Source: Burkholderia sp. GAS332
GTDB lineage: Bacteria > Pseudomonadota > Gammaproteobacteria > Burkholderiales > Burkholderiaceae
Direction of reading: 5' to 3'
Assembly (NCBI GenBank): GCA_900142905.1
Contig: FSRV01000002.1
Location: 558,001 to 622,000 of the forward strand
Length of the DNA stretch: 64,000 bases
Shown: one piece after another, positions 1 through 9,525 of the stretch
Numbering within the stretch: position 1 is the stretch's first letter
How the letters are laid out: each line of letters starts with the position of its first letter
Translations under genes and position numbers: made by a program
The notes under the pieces: model-generated
Seen by the model: only the letters and a program-made list of their open reading frames with translations
What the model was told of the DNA's origin: nothing
Databases searched by the model: none

Positions 1-198
1 CTGCCGGACCTGAAATCCATCCTGGGCACCTCGTTCGACCAGTACGTCGCCGCCACCGCAACGCGGCGCGGCACGCCGCTCGCGGTGTCCAGCAGCGATC
101 TGGTGGTCTACTCCGGCGGGCACCTGCGTGCGTTTGCCGGCTATGCCTATCTGCCGCAAGCGGTGCCCGCGGGCGTCGATGTCGGCGTCATTCAATAA
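1..198 (+). CDS. DUF2844 domain protein, C-terminal end (5' cut by window)
   Basis: The frame is open from base 1 and ends in TAA at 196-198, giving the last 65 residues. The tail contains VVYSGGHLRAFAGYAYLP and ends VDVGVIQ, which matches my memory of DUF2844 proteins: small secreted Burkholderiales proteins of unknown function usually encoded just upstream of a DUF3443 gene, as here (11-nt gap). The signal peptide and start lie outside the window. Function is unknown. Confidence 0.75.
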   Translation: MPDLKSILGTSFDQYVAATATRRGTPLAVSSSDLVVYSGGHLRAFAGYAYLPQAVPAGVDVGVIQ

Positions 199-209
199 CG
201 GAGCGGATC

Positions 210-1487
210 ATGCGTCAATCTTCTTCGTTCGTGACCGTGTTGTGCGCGGCGCTGCTCGCGTTGCTTGTCAGTGCCTGCGGCGGCGGAGGCGGCGGCTCCA
301 GCGGTTCCAGCTCCTCAGCGAACTCCAGCAGTTCGACGAGCCTGTCGGCCGGCCCCACCGTCACCAATGCCTCGCCTTCGCCGCAAGTGGTGGCCGCTAA
401 CGCGGTCCTCGTATCGGTCGACTCCGGCGTGAGCAGCGTGCCGAACATGCCGTTTGTCAGCGTCACGATTTGCGTGCCCGGCACGACCCAGTGCCAGACC
501 ATCGATCATATGCTGGTGGATACCGGTTCATGGGGCGTGCGCGTGTTCGCCTCGCAATTGCCCGCTTCGATGACGCTGCCGCAGCAGAAGGACGCCTCGG
601 GCAATCTGGTCGCCGAATGCATGCAGTTCTTCGACGGCTACACATGGGGTTCGGTGAAGCTCGCGGACCTGCAGATCGCCGGTGAAAAAGCGGCCTCGCT
701 GCCGATCCAGGTGATCGATCCGAACTACGCTGCGCTGCCGTCCGACTGCGCGAGCTACGGTGCGTCGCGCAACACGCCGGCTACGTTGCAGGCCAATGGC
801 ATTCTGGGCATCGGCGTGTTCAAGCACGATTGCGGCGCGAACTGTGTGCAGAAGGCGGTGACCGGCACGTATTACGGTTGCAACGGCACCCCATGTACGT
901 CGATTCCGCTCGCTGAAGCGCTGCAGGTCGCCAATCCGATTCCGTATTTCGCGACCGACAACAACGGTTCGATGCTGAGCCTGCCGACCGTGTCGGGCGG
1001 CGCGCAGACGGTCAGCGGGCAATTGGTGTTCGGCATCGGCACGCAGAGCAACAATTCGCTAGGCAGCGCGCAGGTGATCGGCGTGAGTCCGTCGAATGGC
1101 ACTTTTACGACGGTGCAGAACGGCACGACGTATTCGAGCAGTATTCTGGACAGCGGCTCGACCGGCCTGTTCTTCCAGACCAGTGCCTTGCCGGCCTGCG
1201 CGAGCCCCAATAACGCGTACTACTGCCCGGTGTCGACTCAGTCGTTGAGCGCCATGATCCAAGGGGTGAACGGCACGACGAGCACGGTGAACTTCAGCGT
1301 CGGCAATGCGACGACAATCTCGCAGACGTACAGCGGCGATTCGGCGTTGCCGCTGCTGGCGGGACCGGCCTTTGTGACGTCGTCGATTTTCGACTGGGGC
1401 CTGCCGTTCTTCTATGGACGTAACGTGTATGCCGCTGTCGAGCAGCAGGCGACGCCTGGCGGGACGGGGCCTTACGTCGCGTATTGA
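210..1487 (+). CDS. DUF3443 lipoprotein with pepsin-like DTG/DSG motifs
   Basis: A 425-residue protein. A lipobox (LVSAC, Cys23) follows a hydrophobic signal, then a Gly/Ser-rich linker of about 25 residues, so it is probably a membrane-anchored periplasmic lipoprotein. Family DUF3443 is recognised from its context next to DUF2844. The sequence also shows VDTGSWG (Asp104) and LDSGSTG (Asp314), plus NGILGIG between them and a C-terminal GLPFFYGRNVY segment. This order resembles the two lobes of pepsin-type aspartic peptidases. Eight or more cysteines in the mature part suggest disulfides. Peptidase activity is inference. A terminator follows 34 nt downstream. Confidence 0.8.
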   Translation: MRQSSSFVTVLCAALLALLVSACGGGGGGSSGSSSSANSSSSTSLSAGPTVTNASPSPQVVAANAVLVSVDSGVSSVPNMPFVSVTICVPGTTQCQTIDHMLVDTGSWGVRVFASQLPASMTLPQQKDASGNLVAECMQFFDGYTWGSVKLADLQIAGEKAASLPIQVIDPNYAALPSDCASYGASRNTPATLQANGILGIGVFKHDCGANCVQKAVTGTYYGCNGTPCTSIPLAEALQVANPIPYFATDNNGSMLSLPTVSGGAQTVSGQLVFGIGTQSNNSLGSAQVIGVSPSNGTFTTVQNGTTYSSSILDSGSTGLFFQTSALPACASPNNAYYCPVSTQSLSAMIQGVNGTTSTVNFSVGNATTISQTYSGDSALPLLAGPAFVTSSIFDWGLPFFYGRNVYAAVEQQATPGGTGPYVAY

Positions 1488-1521
1488 GCGATAGCCAGGT
1501 TTGGCTCCGATGGGAAAAAAG

Positions 1522-1558
1522 GCCCGCTGCCGGTTTGTTCAAGGCAGCGGGCTTTTTT
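1522..1558. terminator. Bidirectional rho-independent terminator
   Basis: A perfect 10-bp stem (GCCCGCTGCC at 1522-1531, GGCAGCGGGC at 1543-1552) is followed by six T and preceded by six A. It lies between the convergent DUF3443 gene and the minus-strand metallopeptidase gene and can serve both. Confidence 0.9.
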
Positions 1559-1600
1559 ATGGGGTCGCGAAGCGTGTCACCTGCGGACATTGCAATTGGA

Positions 1601-2941
1601 CTAACGCCGGCGTGCGGCCCGCTTGGCGGGTGCTGTTCTGGTGGCGGTGAGCCCGGTTTGCAACGGCGGCGCTGACGGCGCGGCAGTCTCCATGACTGGC
1701 GCCTGCGCGAGTTCTTGCGACATGACAGGTTGCGCGACCGGTTGTGGCGCGGACAGCGGCGCCGGTTGCGCGGCCGCTTGTGCCGCCACCGCTTGCAACG
1801 CGCCAGCCTGCGCCGTTTGCAACGGCGCCTGCGCCGCCACTGCATCACCCGCCCGTGTCGCCACTTCGCGCGGTTGCGTTTTGTCGCCGACTGCGGCAAT
1901 CAGCCGATGCACGAACCGCAACTTGTCCACCACCGGCGAGGCCAGCGTGAACGGATAACCGTCGGGCATGCCGAGACTGCGGTTCAGGCTGTTCAACGCA
2001 TACGTGAGCGGAAACCAGCGCTTCATCAGATTCTCGAAGCTCGCGTCCTCCACCGGCGTACGGTCGGTCAGCGTCGGCTCGCTCGGGTCGTCGGGCAACA
2101 AGGCGAGGCCATACGAGGTCGAGGTATCCAGCACATCGACGATCAGCATGTAGTGCGCCCACGTCTCGGCCCAGTCTTCCCAGGGATGCATCGTCGCATA
2201 GGCGCTGATAAACGAGGCCTGCCAGTCCGCCGGTGCGCCGTCGCGGTAGTAGGCCGTCAACGCCTTGCCGTAGTTGGCGCGCTCGTCACCGAACAGCTTG
2301 CGGAAGGGCTTGAGCCAGCGCGGATCTTTCGCGATCAACTGGCTGAAATAATAGTGGCCCGTCTCATGGCGGAAGTGGCCGAGCAGCGTGCGGTAGGGCT
2401 CGCCCATCGCGCTGCGCACCTTTTCGCGGTAGGCGTCGTCGGCTTCGGCGATGTTCAGCGTGATGAGGCCGTTGTCGTGGCCGGTCATGACGCGCGAACC
2501 ATCTTTGCCGTCCTGGAGGAATTCGAATGCCAAGCCATGCTCCGGATCGGCCTGGCGCGACGGCACGTCGAGGCCGAGCGCGGCCAGCGTGTACAGCAGA
2601 CGCCGTTTCGCCATCTCCAGCCGGTACCAGTAGAGCCGGTTATCCGGCGTGCTCAGATTCGGTATCGTGCGCGTGAGCTGGCAGGCCCGGCACAGCGTGT
2701 CGGGCGAGTCGGCGGGGATCATCCAGTTGCAGACATTTTCGACCGCGTAGTTGTGGCACCGCCGGAACAGTGCGCCCTCGGCAAGCGGATGCAGGCTGCG
2801 CCAGCGTTCGTCATCGGCTTCTTCGAAGGCGCTGATTTCCGCCAGTTCGGGTACATAGCCGAGCAATGACTCGCACCGTTCACAACGAACGTTTTCGTAG
2901 AACACAAGATGCGAGCAGCGATTGCAGTGGAAGGTTTTCAT
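1601..2941 (-). CDS. Zinc-ribbon putative zinc metallopeptidase (Peptidase_Mx-like)
   Basis: A 446-residue protein. The N-terminus carries CxxC pairs (Cys6/Cys9 and Cys20/Cys23) typical of a zinc ribbon, with a further CRAC near 84-87. A gluzincin motif HETGH sits at 192-196 inside GHFRHETGHYYF. The region WEDWAETWAHY downstream supplies a plausible third ligand. This matches the family annotated as putative zinc-binding metallopeptidase. The last 80 residues or so are Ala/Gln/Pro-rich low complexity. No signal peptide is visible, so it is probably cytosolic. It is divergent from the transglutaminase/ATP-grasp genes, which suggests a shared role. Confidence 0.8.
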   Translation of the reverse strand: MKTFHCNRCSHLVFYENVRCERCESLLGYVPELAEISAFEEADDERWRSLHPLAEGALFRRCHNYAVENVCNWMIPADSPDTLCRACQLTRTIPNLSTPDNRLYWYRLEMAKRRLLYTLAALGLDVPSRQADPEHGLAFEFLQDGKDGSRVMTGHDNGLITLNIAEADDAYREKVRSAMGEPYRTLLGHFRHETGHYYFSQLIAKDPRWLKPFRKLFGDERANYGKALTAYYRDGAPADWQASFISAYATMHPWEDWAETWAHYMLIVDVLDTSTSYGLALLPDDPSEPTLTDRTPVEDASFENLMKRWFPLTYALNSLNRSLGMPDGYPFTLASPVVDKLRFVHRLIAAVGDKTQPREVATRAGDAVAAQAPLQTAQAGALQAVAAQAAAQPAPLSAPQPVAQPVMSQELAQAPVMETAAPSAPPLQTGLTATRTAPAKRAARRR

Positions 2942-3322
2942 CGATCGAGGCCGGAGGGGTAGGGGCAGTCATGGAGCAGCAGGCGGGGCGCTGTGCCGGC
3001 AGGCCGTACGTCGGCCGCCGGGCACCCTTAAGCACCTGCAAGAGCGAAGACGATGCGCAATCTTTATGCCGCATTTGCCAGACGTCACTGGTTTAACGCA
3101 CATTACGTGCATGATCGTGCATCGGCGCTGCGCCGCTTTGGTGCGCGGTCGCCGAAAAAGCAGTGGAAAGGCGCGTGGATCGATCGACCGGACGGTCGGT
3201 AGACGCGGCAAACGTCGTAGCAGGCGCTAATCCGGGCGGGTCAGGCAGTTCAGGCGGTTTTTCGATCAACGGCATGAAGCTTGCTTTTTGGCGGGCTGCC
3301 ATCCTTTGTCCAGGAGTCCGGT
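2942..3322. other. Divergent intergenic region
   Basis: No credible gene in 381 bases. It must hold the promoters for the metallopeptidase (minus) and the DUF2126 gene (plus). I see a near-palindrome TGCATGATCGTGCA at 3108-3121 and a short inverted repeat GACCG-GA-CGGTC at 3186-3197, both possible regulator sites. No convincing -35/-10 pair was found. Confidence 0.4.
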
Positions 3323-6300
3323 GTGTCCATACGCGTCGCGTTGAATCATGTCACACATTACCGCTACGACAGGCTGGTTGCGCTGTCGCCTCAGGTCGTG
3401 CGTCTCAGGCCTGCACCGCATTGCCGGACCCCGATTCTGTCTTATTCGATGCGGGTCGAACCGGCCGAACACTTCATCAACTGGCAGCAGGACGCGTTTG
3501 CCAACTATCAGGCGCGTCTCGTCTTCCCCGAGAAGACGCGCGAGTTCAAGGTGACCGTGGATCTGGTCGCCGAGATGGCCGTCTATAACCCGTTCGACTT
3601 CTTTCTCGAACCGTCGGCGGAAAAGTTTCCGTTCGAGTATGCGCCCGGCCTCGCGCTGGAACTCGCGCCGTACCGCGTCAAGCGGCCCATGACGCCACGC
3701 TTTGCCGAGTTCGTCGCGAGTATCGACCGCACGCCCATGATCACGGCCGACTTCCTCGTCGCGCTGAATCAGCGGCTGCAACGCGAGATCCGCTACCTGA
3801 TCCGCATGGAGCCCGGCGTGCAGACGCCCGAGGAAACGCTGGTGAGCGCCGCGGGCTCGTGCCGCGATTCGGGCTGGCTGCTAGTCGAGACGCTGCGGCA
3901 ATTGGGGCTGGCGGCGCGCTTCGTCTCCGGCTACCTGCTGCAACTCGCGCCCGACGTCAAATCCATCGACGGCCCGAGCGGCACCGAAGTCGACTTCACC
4001 GACCTGCACGCCTGGTGCGAGGTGTACCTGCCGGGCGCGGGCTGGATCGGCCTCGATCCGACCTCCGGCCTGCTCGCGGGGGAGGGGCATATCCCCGTCG
4101 CCTGCACGCCCGAACCCGGCAGCGCGGCGCCGATCTCAGGCGCGGTCGACGAATCCGAAGTCGAGTTCGAGCACACCATGTCGATTGAACGGGTGCTGGA
4201 GACGCCACGCGTCACCAAGCCGTTCAGCGAGGCGGTGTGGAGCGACGTGCTGAAAATGGGCGAGCAGGTCGACCAGCGCCTCACCGAGATGGACGTGCGC
4301 CTGACGATGGGCGGCGAGCCGACCTTCGTGTCGGTGCGCGATCGCGACGCCGCCGAATGGAACACTGACGCACTCGGCCCCACCAAACGCGGCTACGCGG
4401 TCGCGCTGATGGACAAGCTGCGCTCGCGTTACGGCGCAAACGGCTTTCTGCATATCGGCCAGGGCAAATGGTATCCGGGCGAGCAATTGCCGCGCTGGGC
4501 GATGTCGCTCTACTGGCGCGCCGATGGCGAGCCATGCTGGCAGGACCCCGCGCTGTTCGCCGACGAACGCGAGCCGGGCACCTACACGGCAGCCGACGCG
4601 CAACGTTTCCTCTCTCATCTGACGAGCAAGCTGGGGCTGGACAAGGACTGCATCCAGCCCGGTTTCGAAGACGTCTGGTACTACCTGTGGCGCGAGCGCC
4701 GCCTGCCGGTCAACGTCGATCCGCTCGATGCGCGTCTGGACGACGAGCTGGAACGCGTGCGCCTGCGGCGCGTGTTCGATGCGGGCTTGGGTGGCGCGAC
4801 CGGTTTTGTCCTGCCGCTCGCGCGTGAACGCGATGTGCCGAACGAGGCGCCGAAGTGGGTCAGCGGCCGGTGGTTCTTCCGCGACGAGCGTATGTTCCTG
4901 ATTCCCGGCGATTCGCCGATGGGTTATCGCTTGCCGCTCGATTCGCTGCCGTGGGTGTCGAAGACCGACTATCCGTATCAGCACGCACACGATCCGTTTG
5001 CGCCGCCGGTGCCGTTGCGCCCGGCCGCGCAATTGCGCATGCAATACGACGGCGACGGTGAGGCCCGCCGCACCCTGAGCGCCGCCGAAGCGCGACGGGC
5101 GGCGGCGCTGTCGTCGTCAGCGGCGGATTTGCTGAGCGGCATGGCGGGCAGCGGCGTGCTGGCGTTTGCGCCGCAACCGGGCGATGAACAGGCGCCCGCG
5201 CGCGGGCAGTCGTCGAAGGAAACATTGCGCACGGCGATCTGCGTGGAAGCGCGCGACCCAAAACGCGCCGCCGGTCCGAAAGCAGAAACCGAAGCGTTCG
5301 GCAGCGGCCGCTCGCTGCTGCATGTGTTCATGCCGCCGCTCACGGAACTCGACGACTATCTCGACCTGCTCGCCGCGGTCGAAGCGACGGCGGCCGAGTT
5401 GCAGATGAAGGTGGTGCTCGAAGGCTACCCGCCGCCCCGCGATGCGCGCCTGAAAGTCCTGCAGGTGACGCCGGACCCCGGTGTGATCGAGGTGAACATT
5501 CATCCGGCTTCGAGCTGGGCGCAACTGGTCGACAACACGGAGTACCTGTATCAGTCCGCCGCCGAGAGCTATCTGAGCAGCGAGAAGTTCATGACCGACG
5601 GCCGGCATACCGGAACCGGCGGCGGCAACCACTTCGTGCTCGGCGGCGCGACGCCTGCCGACAGTCCTTTCCTGCGACGCCCCGATCTGCTCGCGAGTCT
5701 GATTGCGTATTGGCACAACCATCCTTCGCTGTCGTATCTGTTTTCCGGGCTCTTTATCGGGCCGACGAGCCAGGCGCCGCGCGTCGATGAGGCACGCAAC
5801 GATCAGGTGTATGAACTCGAAGTGGCGTTCCGCGAGTTGCAGCGGCAGATCGATCTGCTCGGCGGCCGCGAAAGCGCGAATCTGCCGGCGTGGATGATCG
5901 ACCGCTCGTTGCGCAACATCCTGATCGATGTGACGGGCAACACGCACCGTGCCGAGTTCTGCATCGACAAACTCTATTCGCCCGATGGTCCGACTGGCCG
6001 CCTCGGCCTGCTCGAATTGCGCGGTTTTGAAATGCCACCGCATGCGCGTATGAGTCTCGTGCAGCAGTTGTTGCTGCGCGCGTTGGTGGCGCGCTTCTGG
6101 CACACGCCGTACACGCAGCGGCTCACGCGCTGGGGCACGGAATTGCATGACCGCTTCCTGCTCGGCACCTTCGCGAAGATGGATTTCGACGACGTGCTCG
6201 GCGAACTCAAGCAGGCGGGCTTCGCGTTCGAGAGCAACTGGTTCGCGCCGCACTTTGAATTCCGCTTCCCGTTCGTCGGCGAGACCACGGTGAATGGCGT

Positions 6301-6805
6301 CTCGCTGACCATTCGCAACGCGCTCGAACCCTGGCACGTGATGGGCGAGGAGGGCTCGCCGGGTGGCACGGTGCGTTACGTGGATTCGTCGGTGGAACGG
6401 CTCGAAGTGCACGCGCTGGGTTTGAACGACAACCGTCATGTGCTGACCGTCAACGGGGTGCCGGTTCCGCTTCAGCCGACCGGCCGCGTCAGCGAATATG
6501 TGGCCGGCGTGCGCTTTCGCGCGTGGTCGCAACCGTCGGCGCTGCATCCGACCATCGGCGTGGATGCGCCGCTCACCTTCGATCTGGTCGATACGTGGAC
6601 TGGCCGCTCGGTGGGCGGATGCCAGTATCATGTCGCTCATCCGGGCGGGCGCAACTATGAGACCTTCCCGGTCAACGCCTACGAGGCGGAAAGCCGTCGG
6701 CGCGCGCGCTTCTTCGCATCCGGTCATACGCCGGGACCGCTCACGGTCGAGAGGCCGCCGCGCAGCCTCGAGTTTCCGTTCACGCTGGACCTGCGGTACT
6801 GGTAA
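3323..6805 (+). CDS. Transglutaminase-like / DUF2126 fusion protein
   Basis: A GTG start at 3323 is chosen because AGGAG lies at 3312-3316; this gives 1160 residues starting SIRVALNHVTHY after the initiator. Residues 1-90 resemble the bacterial transglutaminase N-domain. The core follows with the triad Cys180 (GSCRDS), His229 (DLHAWCEV) and Asp245 (GLDPTSG). The remaining 850 residues or so match DUF2126, which I recall being proposed as a glutamine-synthetase-fold COOH-NH2 ligase. It is first in a three-gene set with the ATP-grasp/alpha-E fusion (47-nt gap) and a second transglutaminase. Proposed role is peptide ligation or trimming on an unknown substrate. No signal peptide, so probably cytosolic. 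Confidence 0.85.
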   Translation: MSIRVALNHVTHYRYDRLVALSPQVVRLRPAPHCRTPILSYSMRVEPAEHFINWQQDAFANYQARLVFPEKTREFKVTVDLVAEMAVYNPFDFFLEPSAEKFPFEYAPGLALELAPYRVKRPMTPRFAEFVASIDRTPMITADFLVALNQRLQREIRYLIRMEPGVQTPEETLVSAAGSCRDSGWLLVETLRQLGLAARFVSGYLLQLAPDVKSIDGPSGTEVDFTDLHAWCEVYLPGAGWIGLDPTSGLLAGEGHIPVACTPEPGSAAPISGAVDESEVEFEHTMSIERVLETPRVTKPFSEAVWSDVLKMGEQVDQRLTEMDVRLTMGGEPTFVSVRDRDAAEWNTDALGPTKRGYAVALMDKLRSRYGANGFLHIGQGKWYPGEQLPRWAMSLYWRADGEPCWQDPALFADEREPGTYTAADAQRFLSHLTSKLGLDKDCIQPGFEDVWYYLWRERRLPVNVDPLDARLDDELERVRLRRVFDAGLGGATGFVLPLARERDVPNEAPKWVSGRWFFRDERMFLIPGDSPMGYRLPLDSLPWVSKTDYPYQHAHDPFAPPVPLRPAAQLRMQYDGDGEARRTLSAAEARRAAALSSSAADLLSGMAGSGVLAFAPQPGDEQAPARGQSSKETLRTAICVEARDPKRAAGPKAETEAFGSGRSLLHVFMPPLTELDDYLDLLAAVEATAAELQMKVVLEGYPPPRDARLKVLQVTPDPGVIEVNIHPASSWAQLVDNTEYLYQSAAESYLSSEKFMTDGRHTGTGGGNHFVLGGATPADSPFLRRPDLLASLIAYWHNHPSLSYLFSGLFIGPTSQAPRVDEARNDQVYELEVAFRELQRQIDLLGGRESANLPAWMIDRSLRNILIDVTGNTHRAEFCIDKLYSPDGPTGRLGLLELRGFEMPPHARMSLVQQLLLRALVARFWHTPYTQRLTRWGTELHDRFLLGTFAKMDFDDVLGELKQAGFAFESNWFAPHFEFRFPFVGETTVNGVSLTIRNALEPWHVMGEEGSPGGTVRYVDSSVERLEVHALGLNDNRHVLTVNGVPVPLQPTGRVSEYVAGVRFRAWSQPSALHPTIGVDAPLTFDLVDTWTGRSVGGCQYHVAHPGGRNYETFPVNAYEAESRRRARFFASGHTPGPLTVERPPRSLEFPFTLDLRYW

Positions 6806-6852
6806 CCTGGTAGACTGAAAAGCGGCACCATACTTTTAAAAACGACACGACC

Positions 6853-9525
6853 TTGGCCTTTCAATCGACTTTTCCTTTCGAAACGTCCGCCGCCCGCGCG
6901 GACGCTTCGTCCTTATTGCGGCTGTTGCCGGCCTACGAAGGACATTGGGACGAGTTACGCGACGCCTCCGGCGCGTTGCGCGAACCGTGGCGGCAATTCT
7001 TCGAGCGGCTCGGCGAAGACGGCATCGCGCGATTGGAGGATCACTACGCGTCGATCGCGCAGCAGATCCGCGACAACGACATCAGCTACAACGTCTACGC
7101 GGATAACGGCGAGCCGCGGCCGTGGGCGCTCGACCTGCTGCCGTTCCTGATCAGCGAGGCCGAGTGGGCGCATATCGAGCGTGGCGTGACGCAGCGCGCG
7201 CATCTGCTCAATGCCATCGTCGCCGATATCTATGGGCCGCAGACCTTGCTGGAGCGCGGGCAGTTGCCGCCCGCGCTGGTGTTCGGGCATCCGGGTTACC
7301 TGCGCTCCGTGAAGGGCTTCACGCCGCCTGGCGGGCAGTATCTGCAGGTGGTTGCCGTCGATCTGGCGCGTGCGCCCGGCGGTAACTGGACCGTGATGGC
7401 GCATCGCACCGAGGCGCCGTCCGGCCTCGGTTATGCGCTGGAAAACCGCCTGATCGTGTCGACGCTGTTCGCCGATCCGTTCCGCACGATGCGCGTGAGC
7501 CGCCTCGCACCGACCTATTCGCAACTGATCGCAACACTCGTGCAGGCCGCGCAGACCACGATGCAGCCCGACAGTTCGGGGGCCGACGGTTCGCCGCATA
7601 TCGCATTGCTCACGCCCGGGCCTTATAGCGAGACTTACTTCGAACACGTGTTTCTGGCGCGCTATCTCGGCGTCACGCTGGTCGAAGGCAAGGACCTGAC
7701 GGTGCGTGACGACATGCTGTATCTGAAGACGCTCGGGGGTCTCGAACGTGTGCACGTCGTGCTGCGCCGTCTGGACGATGCTTTCTGCGATCCGGTCGAA
7801 CTGCGCGCGGATTCGAGCATCGGCGTGCCGGGCCTGTTGCAGGTGATGCGCGCGGGCAACGTGATCGTGTCGAATGTGCCGGGTTCGGGTTTTGTCGAAT
7901 CGCCGGCCTTGCATGGTTTTCTGCCGGGCATCGCCGAAGTTTTGCTCGACGAAGACCTCGTGCTGCCGAGCGTGGCGACCTGGTGGTGTGGCGAAAAGGC
8001 GGCGCGCGAGCATGCGTTCGCGCGGCTGGACGAAGCGTTCATCGCGCCGACGTGGCCGGTCGCGGCACGCGATGCGCCACCCGGGATCGAACATGGCAGG
8101 CAGCGTCTTTCGACATGGCGCGAACGGATCGAAGCGATGCCTGACGCTTACACGATCCGCCAGCCGCTGCGCTTTTCCTGCACGCCGCGCTATGAGGACG
8201 GCACGATTGGCCGCCGTCCGTCGGTGCTGCGTGCTTACGCGATTGCCGACGCCAACGGTGGCTGGCATGTGATGCCTGGCGGCTTCACACGGATGGCCGC
8301 CGAGCGTCAGGCGACCGTCTCGATGCAATACGGCGGCAGCAGCGTCGACACATGGGTGCTGTCGAGTCAGCCGACGTCGACCTTCACGCTGCTGCCTTCG
8401 CCGATGCAACCCGCCGACCTCGCGCGCAAGCATCGCACCGTGTCGAGCCGCGCGGCGGAAAATCTGTTCTGGGCCGGACGTTATGGCGAACGCGCCGAAA
8501 ACAATGTGCGGCTGTTGCGCCTGATTCTCGGCTCGCTGGAAGGCAACGACGCCGACGCGATGTTCCCCACGCTGGTCGAGCTCGCTCTGCATTGCGGCCT
8601 CGTGCAGTCCGGCGATATGTCCTCGCCGTATTCGCCGCAGGCATTCGAGCGCGCGCTGGTCGCGAATCTGAGCGAGAGCACGGGCGCGGCGAGCATCGGC
8701 CAGAACCTCAACTACCAGGCGCGTTCGAACGGTGAAGTGCGGGGGCGTTTGTCGAACGATCATTGGCGCACGATTCTGGCGGCGCGCAACGACTTTCGCG
8801 ATGCATTGCAGACGTTGATGCCGGCTGCGGGGGGCAATGGCAATGGGACTGGCAATGGCAATGGCGGTGGTTCATCGCAGGGCGGCGCGAATGGCAACGG
8901 CCGCGCTGAGCGCAACGAACGCTACGATCGTTATGACCGCGTGACGCTGATGAACGCGCTCGAACGCCTGTCGGTGCAATTGTCGGCGATTAGCGGCGCG
9001 CAAGGCGACCGCATGACACGCGACGAAGCGTGGCGTCTACTCTTCGTCGGGCGGCACATCGAGCGGGTATCGGCGATGACGTCGTTCCTGCGCGTGGTCG
9101 CTGATAAAGGCCAGCTCGCGACACCGGCCGGGTTCGATCTGCTGCTGCAATTGTTCGACAGCACGCTGACGTATCGCTCGCTGTATCCGGGCCGTTTCGA
9201 AGTGCCGGCTTTGCTCGACCTGCTGGTGATCGAGCCCACCAATCCGCGCGGCATCTACGGCGTCTATGAACGCCTGCGCAAAAAGCTCGACGAGATCGCC
9301 GTGGCCGCGGGCAGCATGCGACATCGTCCATTTGCGGAATTGATGCCGCCTACCGATTCGTTGCCGACGCTCGAATCGCTGTGCGCAATCGACGACGATG
9401 ATTCATACGCCGACCTGATGGCGGTGTGCGATCAGATTGGCGGCTATGTCGGCGCGGCGGCGCATGAAATCAGCGCGCGCTATTTCAGTCATGCCAGTAC
9501 GGTGGCATCAAGGGTGTGGTCATGA
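6853..9525 (+). CDS. Circularly permuted ATP-grasp / alpha-E (DUF403) fusion
   Basis: An 890-residue protein. The first 470 residues or so are a circularly permuted ATP-grasp domain, with features such as NAIVADIYGPQ and PGPYSETYFEH. The C-terminal part is an alpha-E (DUF403) domain opening with RAAENLFWAGRYGERAE. Many relatives encode these as separate proteins. A Gly/Asn-rich insertion occurs near residues 658-690 inside alpha-E. The TTG start has no clear Shine-Dalgarno sequence, and no good in-frame ATG follows nearby. The gene's TGA overlaps the next ATG. The family is predicted to form amide bonds using ATP; the substrate is unknown. Confidence 0.85.
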   Translation: MAFQSTFPFETSAARADASSLLRLLPAYEGHWDELRDASGALREPWRQFFERLGEDGIARLEDHYASIAQQIRDNDISYNVYADNGEPRPWALDLLPFLISEAEWAHIERGVTQRAHLLNAIVADIYGPQTLLERGQLPPALVFGHPGYLRSVKGFTPPGGQYLQVVAVDLARAPGGNWTVMAHRTEAPSGLGYALENRLIVSTLFADPFRTMRVSRLAPTYSQLIATLVQAAQTTMQPDSSGADGSPHIALLTPGPYSETYFEHVFLARYLGVTLVEGKDLTVRDDMLYLKTLGGLERVHVVLRRLDDAFCDPVELRADSSIGVPGLLQVMRAGNVIVSNVPGSGFVESPALHGFLPGIAEVLLDEDLVLPSVATWWCGEKAAREHAFARLDEAFIAPTWPVAARDAPPGIEHGRQRLSTWRERIEAMPDAYTIRQPLRFSCTPRYEDGTIGRRPSVLRAYAIADANGGWHVMPGGFTRMAAERQATVSMQYGGSSVDTWVLSSQPTSTFTLLPSPMQPADLARKHRTVSSRAAENLFWAGRYGERAENNVRLLRLILGSLEGNDADAMFPTLVELALHCGLVQSGDMSSPYSPQAFERALVANLSESTGAASIGQNLNYQARSNGEVRGRLSNDHWRTILAARNDFRDALQTLMPAAGGNGNGTGNGNGGGSSQGGANGNGRAERNERYDRYDRVTLMNALERLSVQLSAISGAQGDRMTRDEAWRLLFVGRHIERVSAMTSFLRVVADKGQLATPAGFDLLLQLFDSTLTYRSLYPGRFEVPALLDLLVIEPTNPRGIYGVYERLRKKLDEIAVAAGSMRHRPFAELMPPTDSLPTLESLCAIDDDDSYADLMAVCDQIGGYVGAAAHEISARYFSHASTVASRVWS

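Noticed and set aside
1715..2869. Long plus-strand open frame over the metallopeptidase gene
   Set aside because: Arg/Gln-rich antisense shadow of the minus-strand gene, which has a zinc ribbon and HETGH motif; no Shine-Dalgarno or family features.
3281..3322. Upstream start for the DUF2126 gene
   Set aside because: The GTG at 3323 has a good AGGAG, and the extra 14 residues are not family-like.
5117..6727. Minus-strand frame of 536 codons
   Set aside because: High-GC antisense shadow of the DUF2126 gene, rich in Arg/His/Gln with no motif.
6955..8763. Minus-strand frame of 602 codons
   Set aside because: Antisense shadow of the ATP-grasp/alpha-E fusion; composition is Arg/His-rich and featureless.
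8830..8900. Possible CRISPR-like or tandem repeat
   Set aside because: It is a coding Gly/Asn-rich stretch with irregular units, not spaced repeats.
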